64,000 bases of DNA from the NCBI RefSeq assembly GCF_019375475.1, contig NZ_JAHXGQ010000006.1, positions 62,001-126,000 on the forward strand. Direction: 5' to 3'. Shown one piece after another: positions 17,184-25,550 of the stretch; the stretch's first letter is position 1; each line of letters begins with the position of its first letter. Made by a program: the position numbers and the translations under genes. The stretch comes from Saccharothrix obliqua. Lineage in GTDB: Bacteria > Actinomycetota > Actinomycetes > Mycobacteriales > Pseudonocardiaceae. A model generated the notes under the pieces. That model made no database searches. It was not told the origin of the DNA and saw nothing but the letters and a program-made list of their open reading frames with translations.

Positions 17184-19319
17184 CTACGAATTGGCCGAAA
17201 TTCGTCGGGTTGCCACCAGCTTGGCGTAGCGCGTGCCCGCCGTAAGGAGGACGAGACCCGCGCCGATGAACGCGAGGACCCGCGCGATGCCGTCCAAGCG
17301 GGACAGGTCGAACAGCACCAGCTTCGCCACCGCCGCGCCGACCAGCACCAACCCGGCGACGCGCAGTGACCGGGTGTCGATGCCCCGGACCAGCAGCACC
17401 AGCGCCGCGACCGTCCAGGAAACCGTCACGACCGAGTGACCGAAGACGAACCCGGTCACGCTCTGCGACACCAGCAACGCCGAGCACAACACCACCCCGG
17501 CCGCCGCGTACAACGCGACCAGGCCGACCACGACCCACGGCAGCGGGTGCCGCCGGAGGACACCGAGGTGGACAGCCGCCCACGGCAGGAAGACCGCGAG
17601 CACCAGCAGGGCCAGCGCGGTGACCGCACCGGTGACCAGGGCGCCCTCGGCGACCGGGCGGCGTGGCGGCGCGAGCAGCAGGCCCGGCGGCACCGCGTCG
17701 ACCAACGCCATCCCCAGCCCGATGACGCCGAACACCGCCGAGCCGGCCAGCGTGCTCCGCGACCCGAGCTGCCTGGCCAGGAACGCGAGCACCAGCGCCT
17801 CGCCCAGCACCGCGGCGGCACGCGCGCTGCCGTCCAGGGCGATGGCCGTGGTGAGCAGCAGGGCGAGCAGCCCCACGCCGCCGACACCGGCCGTGAACGC
17901 CTTCGGCAGCGTCCGCAGCCCGACCGCCCACAGCAGCAGCATGACGAACGCGACGGCGCCCGCCAGCCCCGCCGCCCACGGCCGGTCCAGGACGGTGGTG
18001 GTCAGCAGCGCCGGCATCGGCGACCCGACCGCGAGGCCCAGCGCCACCGCGTCACCGGGTCGCCGCCACGCGGTCGCCACCGCCGCCGCCACCCCGACCA
18101 CCGCCGCGAGCAGCGCCATGCCGGCGAGCACCCGCGGGTCGTCGGTCTGCCCGATCGACACCACCGCGGCGAGCAGCGGCGGCACCCCGGCCGTGACGGC
18201 GAGCGAAGGCCACGCCCGCCGCAGTTGGACGGGGCTCGCGGCGATCTTCAGGACCAGCAGGAAGGCCACCAGCAGGGGCGGGAAGCCGTGGGTGAGGATC
18301 GGCGCGCACACCGCGCACGCGCCGACGACACCCACCGCGAAGGCGGCCGAGTCCCAGCGCATCGCGAGCACGAGCCCGCCGACCGCGACCGCCAGGCCGA
18401 GCGCCAGGCCCGCGCCCTCCGGCAGGTAGCGGTAGATCGAGGTGGCGGCGACGACGTCCAGGTAGAGCACGGCGAACCCGGTGGCGGCGACGGCGAACGC
18501 CCCGACCCGGGTGTGCTCGCCGCGGTGCAGCCGCAACGCGACACCCACCAGGACCGCGCCCAGCACCGCGCCGCCGACCACGCGGGGCACCGGGCCGAGG
18601 TAACCGCGCTGGACGGCGAGGACCAGCAGCATGACGACGCCGAGGAGGGTCACCGCGCCGCCGACCCAGGCCAGCAGCCGACTGCCCGCGCCCGGCTTGC
18701 CGAGCCGGTCGATGAGGGTGGGCCGCGCCTGCTGCGGCGCGTACGGGGCGTACGGCGGCGGGGGCGGTGGCGGTGTCGACGGCCGGGGCGGCCACCCGCC
18801 CGGCTGCCCCGCCCACGGTCCGGGTGCCGACCAGGCCGAGAACGGTGTCGCGGGACGAGCGACGTGCCCGGCACCGGCCGGAGCCGCGCCGCCACCGGGT
18901 CGCCCGGCACCCGCCTGCCCGCCCGCGACCTCGGCCGCACCGGTTCGCACCGCACCGCTGTCCGGGAGACCGGCCGCACCGCTCGGCTCGGCCGGACCCT
19001 CGGCGCGGGCGGGGGTCGGCTCGGCGGGAGTCGGCTCGGCGGCGGCCGGCTCGGCGGCGGCCTGTCCGGCAGCGGCGGCCGGCTCGGCGGCACCCTGTCC
19101 GGCAGCGGCCGGGGTCGGCTCGGCGGCGCCCTGTTCAGCGGCGGCGGGCGGCTCGGCTGCGGTCGGCTCGCCCTCCGCACCGGTCGGGCGCGCGGGGCCG
19201 GGTTCCAGCAGCGCGGTCGGCGCCGCCACGTGCTTCAGCTCCAGCCCGACCGCCTCCAGTCGTCGACCGAGGTGGCCCAGCTCGTCCGCCAGCCGTATCA
19301 GGGGGTCCGGTCCAGTCAT
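17184..19319 (-). CDS. DUF2339 polytopic membrane protein
   Basis: A 711-residue protein. Residues 1-35 are a helical segment (IRLADELGHLGRRLEAVGLE), residues ~40-210 are a low-complexity cytosolic or extracellular linker made of Ala, Pro, Glu and Gly with irregular AAEPTP/AAAEQGAAEP units and a PPPPPPY stretch, and from ~220 on there are about 18 hydrophobic helices. The start of the membrane part, IDRLGKPGAGSRLLAWVGG, matches the DUF2339 family entry helix. Function unknown in bacteria generally. The linker probably varies in length by repeat slippage. GC content is even higher than its neighbours' because of the linker. Confidence 0.75.
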   Translation of the reverse strand: MTGPDPLIRLADELGHLGRRLEAVGLELKHVAAPTALLEPGPARPTGAEGEPTAAEPPAAAEQGAAEPTPAAAGQGAAEPAAAAGQAAAEPAAAEPTPAEPTPARAEGPAEPSGAAGLPDSGAVRTGAAEVAGGQAGAGRPGGGAAPAGAGHVARPATPFSAWSAPGPWAGQPGGWPPRPSTPPPPPPPYAPYAPQQARPTLIDRLGKPGAGSRLLAWVGGAVTLLGVVMLLVLAVQRGYLGPVPRVVGGAVLGAVLVGVALRLHRGEHTRVGAFAVAATGFAVLYLDVVAATSIYRYLPEGAGLALGLAVAVGGLVLAMRWDSAAFAVGVVGACAVCAPILTHGFPPLLVAFLLVLKIAASPVQLRRAWPSLAVTAGVPPLLAAVVSIGQTDDPRVLAGMALLAAVVGVAAAVATAWRRPGDAVALGLAVGSPMPALLTTTVLDRPWAAGLAGAVAFVMLLLWAVGLRTLPKAFTAGVGGVGLLALLLTTAIALDGSARAAAVLGEALVLAFLARQLGSRSTLAGSAVFGVIGLGMALVDAVPPGLLLAPPRRPVAEGALVTGAVTALALLVLAVFLPWAAVHLGVLRRHPLPWVVVGLVALYAAAGVVLCSALLVSQSVTGFVFGHSVVTVSWTVAALVLLVRGIDTRSLRVAGLVLVGAAVAKLVLFDLSRLDGIARVLAFIGAGLVLLTAGTRYAKLVATRRISANS

Positions 19320-19410
19320 GGCACCAGATTCACCCGATCGGTGCCGTATCCGTATCCGTACCTCTACTCAATACCGCGTACCGAACAGGTCACGAGCTGA
19401 ATCGAGACAC

Positions 19411-19460
19411 TTGACAGCGCCCTACGTGTAACCGATTAACTTAGCCCTGTAATCGTTACC
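19411..19460 (+). promoter_or_regulatory. Ribose operon promoter and LacI-type operators
   Basis: A -35-like TTGACA lies at 19411-19416. Downstream are two CG-centred half-palindromes of LacI type: TAACCGATTA (19429-19438; one mismatch from TAATCGATTA) and GTAATCGTTAC (19449-19459). They overlap the expected -10 and start site, so RbsR could block its own operon. Confidence 0.5.
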
Positions 19461-19483
19461 ACGTGACCGAGGAGGTGCGCAGC

Positions 19484-20467
19484 GTGACCACGATCAAGGA
19501 CGTCGCGCAGCACGCCGGCGTCTCGACCGCGACCGTCTCCCGCGTCCTCAACGGCCACGCCGCCCCCACCGAGGAGACCCGGACCCGCGTCCTCGCCGCC
19601 GTCGAAGAGCTGGGTTACCGCCCGAACGCCCTCGCCCGCTCCCTCCGCACCACCTCGACCACGACCCTCGGCCTGGTGATCAGCGACCTGGTCAACCCGT
19701 TCTTCGCCGAGATCGCCCGCGCCGTCGAGGAGGAGGCCCGCGCGCACGGCTTCTGCGTGATCGTCGCGAACGCCGACGAGTCCGCCGAGCAGCAGGCGAC
19801 CTACGTCCGCAACCTCCTCGACCGCCGCGTCGACGGCCTCCTCGTCTGCCCCGCCACCGACGACCCGACCTGGATCGCCGAGGTGGAGGACAAGCACATC
19901 CCGCTGGTCCTGCTCGACCGCACGGTGGCCGGCGCGACCTGCCCGGTGGTCCGCGCGGACGGCGCGCAGGCCCTGGCCGACCTCGCCGCCGCGCTCACCG
20001 CCGCGGGCCACCGCCGGGTCGGCGTGATCGCGGGGCCGGCCGACACCAGCACCGGTCGCGAGCGCCTGGAGCAGTTCGCCCGCGGCGGGCTGGAGCTGGA
20101 GGTCGTGCACGGCGACTTCCGCCGGGACAGCGGCGTGCGCGCGGCGGCGGCGCTGCTGGACCTGCCGGACCGGCCGACGGCGCTGGTGGCGATGGACAAC
20201 CTGATGGGCCTGGGCGCGCTGGAGGAACTGCGCCGCCGCAACCTGAAGGTGCCCGCCGACGTGGGCTTGGCCGTCTACGACGACCAGCCGTGGTTCCCGC
20301 TGCTCGACCCGCCGATCACGGTGGTCGCGCAGCCGACCGTCGAGATGGGCCGGGCCGCGGCGCGCAGCCTGCTCGCGCTCATCGCGGGTGAGCAGCCGGA
20401 CGACGTGCGGCTCACCGCGCGCCTCGTGGTGCGCGGCTCGTGCGGGGAGGCGACCGGTGCTGCTTGA
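19484..20467 (+). CDS. rbsR: LacI-family ribose operon repressor
   Basis: A 327-residue regulator. The N-terminal LacI HTH is TIKDVAQHAGVSTATVSRVLNG with the hinge helix near GYRPNALARSLR; a periplasmic-binding-protein-like sensor domain fills about 60-325. It heads an operon for ribose uptake and is therefore assigned as RbsR; the inducer is probably ribose or ribose 5-phosphate. GTG 19484 is preferred over GTG 19463 because GAGGAGG (19469-19475) stands eight bases before it and the earlier start would put that Shine-Dalgarno inside the gene. Its 3' end overlaps rbsA by 11 bases. Confidence 0.9.
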   Translation: MTTIKDVAQHAGVSTATVSRVLNGHAAPTEETRTRVLAAVEELGYRPNALARSLRTTSTTTLGLVISDLVNPFFAEIARAVEEEARAHGFCVIVANADESAEQQATYVRNLLDRRVDGLLVCPATDDPTWIAEVEDKHIPLVLLDRTVAGATCPVVRADGAQALADLAAALTAAGHRRVGVIAGPADTSTGRERLEQFARGGLELEVVHGDFRRDSGVRAAAALLDLPDRPTALVAMDNLMGLGALEELRRRNLKVPADVGLAVYDDQPWFPLLDPPITVVAQPTVEMGRAAARSLLALIAGEQPDDVRLTARLVVRGSCGEATGAA

Positions 20468-21899
20468 GGCACGCGGCATCACCAAGAGCTTCGCCGGCGT
20501 GCGGGCGCTGGACGGCGTCGACTTCGACGTGCGGCCCGGCGAGGTGCACGTCCTGCTCGGCGAGAACGGCGCGGGCAAGTCGACGCTGGTGAAGGTCCTG
20601 GCCGGCGTGCACAGCCCGGACGACGGCCGGGTCGAGCGCGCACCGGGCACCCGGCTCGCCGTGATCCACCAGGAGCTGGCGCTGGTGCCGAACCTCTCGG
20701 TCGCGGAGAACCTGTTCCTCGGCCGCCCGCCCCGTCGCTTCGGATTTGTCGACAAAGCGCGAATGCGACATGACGCCCAACGCCTCCTGGACCGCGTCGG
20801 CCTGCGCCTGGACCCGGCCACGCCGGTCGGCGGGCTGGGCATCGCGCAGCAGCAGATGGTCGAGATCGCCCGCGCGCTCGACCTGGACGCGCAGGTCCTC
20901 GTCCTGGACGAGCCGACCGCCGTGCTCACCGACACCGAGACGGACCGGCTGCTCGAGATCATGGCCGAGCTGCGCGACCGGGGCGTCGGCCTGGTGTTCA
21001 TCACCCACCACCTGGACGAGATCCGCCGCATCGCCGACCGCATCACGGTCCTGCGTGACGGCCGCAGCGTCGGCGTCCTGCCGCGTGGCGCGTCCGTGGA
21101 CCGGATGATCGAGCTGATGGTGGGCCGCGCCATCGCCGAGCGGTACCCGCGTCGGCGCGGCACACCCGGCGAGGTGTTGTTCGAGGTCGAGGGCCTGACC
21201 CGCGCGGGCGCGTTCCAGGACGTGTCGTTCCGGGTGCGGGCGGGCGAGGTGGTCGGCATCGCGGGCCTGGTCGGCGCGGGCCGCACCGAGGTGGTGCGTG
21301 CCGCGTTCGGCGTCGACCGCTACGACGCCGGCCGGGTGAAGGTCGCCGGCCGGGTGCTGCCCGGTCACGACGTGCGTGCCGCGATGCGCGCGGGCCTCGG
21401 CCTGGTCCCCGAGGACCGCAAGGCGCAGGGCCTGGTGCTCACCTCCACCGTCGGCGACAACCTCGGCCTGGTCACGCTCCGCTCGACGGCCCGCGCGGGC
21501 CTCGTGGACCGCGTCGGGCAGCGCACGCGGGCACGCGAGGTGGCGGACGCGTTGCGGGTCAAGACCTCCGGTCTCGGCCAGTCGGTGCGCGAGCTGTCCG
21601 GCGGCAACCAGCAGAAGGTGGTCATCGGCAAGTGGTTGCTCGCCGACCCGCGGGTGCTGGTGCTGGACGAGCCGACGCGTGGCGTGGACGTGGGCGCGAA
21701 GGTGGAGATCTACGAGCTGGTCAACCGGATGACGGCGGCCGGGCGCGCCGTGGTGCTGGTGTCGTCCGACCTGCCCGAGGTGATCGGGATGAGCGACCGG
21801 ATCGTCGTGATGGCGCAGGGCCGGGTCGCGGGCGAGCTGCCCGCCGGCACGACCCAGGACAGGGTGATGGCGTTGGCAGTTCAGGAGTTCCCGGCATGA
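20457..21899 (+). CDS. rbsA: Ribose ABC importer, ATP-binding subunit
   Basis: A 480-residue double-ATPase subunit of the CUT2 carbohydrate importer class. The first cassette has Walker A GENGAGKST (35-43), LGIAQQQMVEIARAL and Walker B VLVLDEPTA. The second cassette has a degenerate P-loop (GLVGAGRTEV) and an intact LSGGNQQKV plus VLVLDEPTRGVD, as usual for RbsA/XylG proteins, in which the second site is thought not to hydrolyse. GTG 20457 follows GGGGAGG and lies inside the end of rbsR, indicating translational coupling. It works with RbsC and RbsB. Confidence 0.93.
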   Translation: MLLEARGITKSFAGVRALDGVDFDVRPGEVHVLLGENGAGKSTLVKVLAGVHSPDDGRVERAPGTRLAVIHQELALVPNLSVAENLFLGRPPRRFGFVDKARMRHDAQRLLDRVGLRLDPATPVGGLGIAQQQMVEIARALDLDAQVLVLDEPTAVLTDTETDRLLEIMAELRDRGVGLVFITHHLDEIRRIADRITVLRDGRSVGVLPRGASVDRMIELMVGRAIAERYPRRRGTPGEVLFEVEGLTRAGAFQDVSFRVRAGEVVGIAGLVGAGRTEVVRAAFGVDRYDAGRVKVAGRVLPGHDVRAAMRAGLGLVPEDRKAQGLVLTSTVGDNLGLVTLRSTARAGLVDRVGQRTRAREVADALRVKTSGLGQSVRELSGGNQQKVVIGKWLLADPRVLVLDEPTRGVDVGAKVEIYELVNRMTAAGRAVVLVSSDLPEVIGMSDRIVVMAQGRVAGELPAGTTQDRVMALAVQEFPA

Positions 21900-22855
21900 G
21901 TTCCACTGTGGACGGTCGCACGGCGTTCGCCCGCCGCGCGCTGGCGGACAACGGCGCGCTCGCGGGCCTGCTGCTGCTGGTGGTGGCGTTGTCGGTGCTC
22001 GCGCCGTCGTTCCTCAGCACGCAGAACCTGCTCAACGTCGGCGTGCAGGCGGCCGTGGTCGCGGTGCTCGCGTTCGGGTCGACCTACGTCATCGTGTCCG
22101 GCGGCATCGACCTGTCGGTGGGCAGCGTGGCCGCGTTGTCCGCGATGGTCGGCGCGTGGTCGTCCGCCGAGGCCGGCCTGCCCGGTCCGGTGGCGTTGCT
22201 GCTCGGCCTGCTGACCGGCGTGGTCGCGGGCCTGGTCAACGGAACGCTGGTGGCGTACGGGAAGCTGCCCGCGTTCATCGCGACGCTGGCGATGCTGAGC
22301 GTGGCGCGCGGCCTGACCCTCGTGGTGTCCCAGGGCAGCCCGCTCACCACGCCGGACGTGGTGAGCTTCCTGGGCTCGAACCTCACGCCGTTCCTGCCGG
22401 TGCCGTTGCTGGTGATGCTGCTCTTCTTCGGCATCACGGGTTTCGTGCTGTCCCGCACGTACTCCGGCCGCGCCATGTACGCGATCGGCGGCAACGAGGA
22501 GGCGGCTCGCCTCTCCGGCATCGACACCAAGCGGCAGAAGCTCGTCGTCTACGCGTTGTCCGGCCTGTTCGCGGCCGTCGCGGGCATGTTGCTCGCCGGG
22601 CGGCTGTCGTCGGCGGGTCCGCAGGCCGCCGTGGGCTACGAACTCGACGCCATCGCCGCCGTGGTCATCGGCGGCGCTTCGTTGTCCGGGGGTGTCGGCC
22701 GCGCCACCGGGACGCTGGTCGGCGCGCTCGTCCTGGCCGTCCTCCGCAACGGCCTCAACCAGTTGCAGGTGTCCCCGTTCTGGCAGCAGGTCGTCATCGG
22801 CGCGGTGATCGCGCTGGCCGTGCTGCTCGACACCCTTCGCCGCCGTACCCGATGA
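21896..22855 (+). CDS. rbsC: Ribose ABC importer, permease
   Basis: A 319-residue membrane subunit with 8-10 helices, of the BPD_transp_2 family. Recognisable pieces are YVIVSGGIDLSVGSVAALSA and, near the end, AVVIGGASLSGGVGRATGTLVG, conserved in RbsC/XylH-type permeases. The ATG overlaps the rbsA stop (ATGA at 21896-21899). It forms the translocation path for ribose delivered by RbsB. Confidence 0.93.
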   Translation: MSSTVDGRTAFARRALADNGALAGLLLLVVALSVLAPSFLSTQNLLNVGVQAAVVAVLAFGSTYVIVSGGIDLSVGSVAALSAMVGAWSSAEAGLPGPVALLLGLLTGVVAGLVNGTLVAYGKLPAFIATLAMLSVARGLTLVVSQGSPLTTPDVVSFLGSNLTPFLPVPLLVMLLFFGITGFVLSRTYSGRAMYAIGGNEEAARLSGIDTKRQKLVVYALSGLFAAVAGMLLAGRLSSAGPQAAVGYELDAIAAVVIGGASLSGGVGRATGTLVGALVLAVLRNGLNQLQVSPFWQQVVIGAVIALAVLLDTLRRRTR

Positions 22856-22869
22856 AAGGAATCAGGAAG

Positions 22870-23793
22870 ATGAAGCTCCGCGGTGTCGCCGCGTTGTCCG
22901 CGCTCGCGCTCGCGCTGACCGCGTGCGGTTCGGGGACGACGACGACCGGGGGCGGTGGTGGCGACATCACCATCGGCCTGGCCATCTCCACCCTCGACAA
23001 CCCCTACTTCGTGGCCCTGAAGGAGGGCGCCGAGAAGGCCGCCGCCGAGCTGGGCGTGAAGCTGACCGTGGCGGACGCGCAGAACGACGCGACCAACCAG
23101 GTCAACCAGGTCCAGACGTTCACCACCCAGGGCGTCGGCGCGATCATCATCAACCCGGTCGACTCCAAGCAGGCGTCGCCCGCCGCGAAGGCCGCCGAGA
23201 ACGCGTCCATCCCGCTGGTCGCGGTGGACCGCTCGGTGGACGAGGGCAAGGTGGCGTCCGAGGTCGCGTCGGACAACGTGCAGGGCGGCACGCTCGCCGC
23301 CATCGAGCTGGGCCGCGCGGTCAGCGGCGACGTCGTGCACCTCCAGGGCATCCCGGGCGCGTCGGCGGCCCGCGACCGCGGTCGTGGTTTCGAGGAGGGC
23401 CTGAACTCGGGCGGCATCAAGGTCGTCGCCAGCCAGCCCGCGGACTTCAACCGCGCCAAGGGCCTGGACGTCATGACGAACCTGTTGCAGGCCAACCCGA
23501 ACATCAAGGGCGTCTTCGCCGACAACGACGAGATGGCGCTGGGCGCGATCAAGGCGCTCGGTGACCGCGCGGGCAAGGACGTGCAGGTCGTCGGGTTCGA
23601 CGGCACGCCGGACGGCCTCCAGGCGATCGAGGACGGCGTCATGGCCGCGACCATCGCGCAGCAGCCCGACGTGCTCGGCCGCAAGGCGGTGGAGCAGGCG
23701 GTGAAGGCGGCCAAGAAGGAGGTCGTGCAGGGCGTGGTCGACGTCGAGGTGAAGGTCGTGACCAAGAAGAACCTGGCAGAGTTCAAGAAGTGA
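22870..23793 (+). CDS. rbsB: Ribose-binding lipoprotein
   Basis: A 307-residue solute-binding protein. The lipoprotein signal MKLRGVAALSALALALTAC ends in the lipobox LTAC, so Cys19 is the expected lipid anchor. The mature domain has ISTLDNPYFVALKEGAEKAA and GIPGASAARDRGRGF, matching the ribose/galactose-binding type I fold. ATG 22870 is preferred over ATG 22852 (which overlaps the rbsC stop) because AAAGGA ends nine bases before it and the signal peptide then has a normal length; the longer form would add MKGIRK. Confidence 0.92.
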   Translation: MKLRGVAALSALALALTACGSGTTTTGGGGGDITIGLAISTLDNPYFVALKEGAEKAAAELGVKLTVADAQNDATNQVNQVQTFTTQGVGAIIINPVDSKQASPAAKAAENASIPLVAVDRSVDEGKVASEVASDNVQGGTLAAIELGRAVSGDVVHLQGIPGASAARDRGRGFEEGLNSGGIKVVASQPADFNRAKGLDVMTNLLQANPNIKGVFADNDEMALGAIKALGDRAGKDVQVVGFDGTPDGLQAIEDGVMAATIAQQPDVLGRKAVEQAVKAAKKEVVQGVVDVEVKVVTKKNLAEFKK

Positions 23794-24647
23794 CGGTACT
23801 GGTGCTGGGCTCGGCCAACGCGGACCTCGTCGTGGCGGTGCCCCGCCGCCCCGGCGGCGGCGAGACGGTGCTGGGCGGCGACACGGTCGTGATGCCCGGC
23901 GGCAAGGGCGCCAACACGGCCGCCGCCGCCGGGCGGCTCGGGTGCGATGTCGCGCTGGTCGGCGCGGTCGGCCCGGACCAGTACGGGCGGCTGCTGCGCG
24001 AGTCGCTGGCGGAGTCCGGGGTGCGCACCGACCTGGTGCGCACGTCGGACCGGCCGACCGGCATCGCCTACATCACGGTGACCCCGGACGGCGAGAACTC
24101 CATCGTGGTCGCGCCCGGTGCCAACGCCGACGTGTCGCCGGCGGACGTGGATGCCTTGTCGTGGGACGGCGTCACGGTCCTGGTGTGCTCCCTGGAGGTG
24201 CCGCTGGAGACGGTCGTGCACGGGATCAGGACGGCGGCCGGGCGCGGGGCGCGGCCGGTGCTGAACCTGTCGCCCGTGGCGGACGTGCCGGCGGCGACGC
24301 TCGCGCTGCTCGACCCGTTGATCGTGAACGAGCACGAGGCGTCCCAGTTGGCCGACACGTTCGAGGGACTGCTTGATCTGGGGCCGCGGTCGGTGGTGGT
24401 CACGCTCGGTGCTCGCGGTGCGGCCGTGGTGACGGCGTCCGGCGTGGTCGAGGTGACCGCGCCGGAGGTGTCGCCGGTGGACACGACGGGCGCCGGTGAC
24501 GCGTTCGCGGGTGCCCTCGCGGCCCGGCTGGCCGACGGGTCGTCGCTGGTCGAGGCGGCGCGGTACGCGGCGCGGGTGGCGGCGACGTCCGTGACCAGGG
24601 CGGGCGCGCAGCCGTCGTACCCGACCGCGGGGGAGGTGCTGCCGTGA
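23790..24647 (+). CDS. rbsK: Ribokinase
   Basis: A 285-residue PfkB-family kinase that phosphorylates ribose to ribose 5-phosphate. Both PfkB signatures are present: GGKGANTAAAAGRLG near the N-terminus (VVMPGGKGAN) and VDTTGAGDAFAGALAA, with the catalytic base D237 in the GAGD motif. Start GTG overlaps the rbsB stop (GTGA). Together with RbsD it feeds imported ribose into the pentose phosphate pathway. Confidence 0.95.
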   Translation: MTVLVLGSANADLVVAVPRRPGGGETVLGGDTVVMPGGKGANTAAAAGRLGCDVALVGAVGPDQYGRLLRESLAESGVRTDLVRTSDRPTGIAYITVTPDGENSIVVAPGANADVSPADVDALSWDGVTVLVCSLEVPLETVVHGIRTAAGRGARPVLNLSPVADVPAATLALLDPLIVNEHEASQLADTFEGLLDLGPRSVVVTLGARGAAVVTASGVVEVTAPEVSPVDTTGAGDAFAGALAARLADGSSLVEAARYAARVAATSVTRAGAQPSYPTAGEVLP

Positions 24648-25033
24648 AGCGGGCGGGCATCCTGCACGCGGGCCTGAACGCCGAGTTGGCGAGGCTCGGC
24701 CACACCGACGAGCTGGTGGTCGCGGACTGCGGCCTGCCGATCCCGGCCGGGCCGGCGGTGGTGGACCTGGCGTTCGTGTTCGGCGTGCCGTCGCTTCTCC
24801 AGGTGCTGGACGCGGTGCTGGCGGAGTTGGTGGTGGAGCGCGCTCTGGTCGCCGCCGAGGTGGACGAGCGCAACCCGCGGTGCGCCGCGGCGCTGACCAC
24901 CCGTCTGCCGCTGGTCGACCGCGTGGCGCACGAGGAGTTCAAGGCGCGGGTCGCGGGTGTCCGCCTGGTGATCCGCACGGGTGAGGCGACCCCGTACGCG
25001 AACGTGTTGCTGCGCTGCGGCGTCCCGTTCTAG
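24644..25033 (+). CDS. rbsD: D-ribose pyranase
   Basis: A 129-residue RbsD/FucU-family mutarotase that converts beta-pyranose to beta-furanose ribose for the kinase. The N-terminal active-site residues fall at the canonical numbers (H20 in LGHTDEL, D28 in VADCGLP). GTG overlaps the ribokinase stop (GTGA). It is the last gene of the operon; a 26-bp palindrome follows 13 bp later. Confidence 0.93.
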   Translation: MKRAGILHAGLNAELARLGHTDELVVADCGLPIPAGPAVVDLAFVFGVPSLLQVLDAVLAELVVERALVAAEVDERNPRCAAALTTRLPLVDRVAHEEFKARVAGVRLVIRTGEATPYANVLLRCGVPF

Positions 25034-25046
25034 CCCCTCACCGCTG

Positions 25047-25072
25047 GGGCCAAGGCCGGCCGGCCTTGGCCC
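25047..25072 (+). terminator. rbs operon terminator (26-bp palindrome)
   Basis: GGGCCAAGGCCGG (25047-25059) is followed without a loop by its exact reverse complement CCGGCCTTGGCCC (25060-25072). It lies just after rbsD and its last six bases run into the degenerate first CRISPR repeat. Confidence 0.7.
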
Positions 25073-25339
25073 ACCCCCGCCGGCGCGGGGAAGACGCCCG
25101 GTAGCCGAGGTGGTCACTGACAGACGACGAACCACCCCGCTGGCGCGGGGAAGACGTGGCGGATGTACCTGCACGACTCCGCGGTGAGGGACCACCCCCG
25201 CTGGCGCGGGGAAGACACCCGAGCCGACGCCGTGACAAACCCACTGACGGGACCACCCCCGCTGGCGCGGGGAAGACGCACACCTGGGACGTGGCCGGCC
25301 AGCGGCCGGTGGGACCACCCCCGCTGGCGCGGGGAAGAC
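25067..25339 (-). CRISPR. Type I-E-like CRISPR mini-array, 5 repeats, 4 spacers, no cas genes nearby
   Basis: Repeats at 25067-25095, 25128-25155, 25188-25216, 25249-25277 and 25311-25339. The last three are identical 29-mers beginning GGGACCACCCCCGCTGGC and ending GCGGGGAAGAC. The second lacks one C, and the first has three mismatches. Spacers are 32, 32, 32 and 33 nt, unrelated to each other. Read on the minus strand, the repeat starts GTCTTCCCCGCGCCAGCGGG, the actinobacterial I-E form with a CCCCGC/GCGGGG stem. The degenerate repeats at low coordinates mark the leader-distal end, so transcription is inferred to run leftwards from 25340. No cas gene lies anywhere in this window. Confidence 0.95.
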
Positions 25340-25435
25340 CCTTGTTGACCTGTGACTTTACAGCCGGGTGGGGTGGTTTTCATTCGGTTCACCATCGTCT
25401 CGTTATGAGCTTCGGGCACCGTCGCTCGGCGAAGG
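25340..25435 (-). promoter_or_regulatory. Probable CRISPR leader
   Basis: Directly beside the newest-looking repeat is a stretch clearly richer in A/T than its surroundings (GTTGACCTGTGACTTTACAG, GGTTTTCATTCGG, CGTTATGAGC). Its position next to the conserved end of the array and its composition suit a leader with the array promoter on the minus strand. The rest of the gap up to sigM shows no gene. Confidence 0.5.
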
Positions 25436-25492
25436 GGCTTGGGTGGACCCCCTGACCCCGAGCGCACGCCCCCGCGCGCGGACCGGGGTGCG

Positions 25493-25518
25493 GGAACATC
25501 GCTGAACGGGTGATCGTG
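25493..25518 (+). promoter_or_regulatory. Candidate ECF promoter of sigM
   Basis: GGAAC (25493-25497), 17 bp, then CGTG (25515-25518), 33 bp before the sigM GTG. This resembles ECF promoters of the GGAAC-N16/17-CGTC/G type and would allow autoregulation. Evidence is pattern only. Confidence 0.4.
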
Positions 25519-25550
25519 GTGCACCCCGGCGGTGCCGATACCCTCTCTCC

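Noticed and set aside
19330..19370. CCGTAT hexamer repeat upstream of the DUF2339 gene
   Set aside because: Only two copies with one more partial; too short to support a repeat call.
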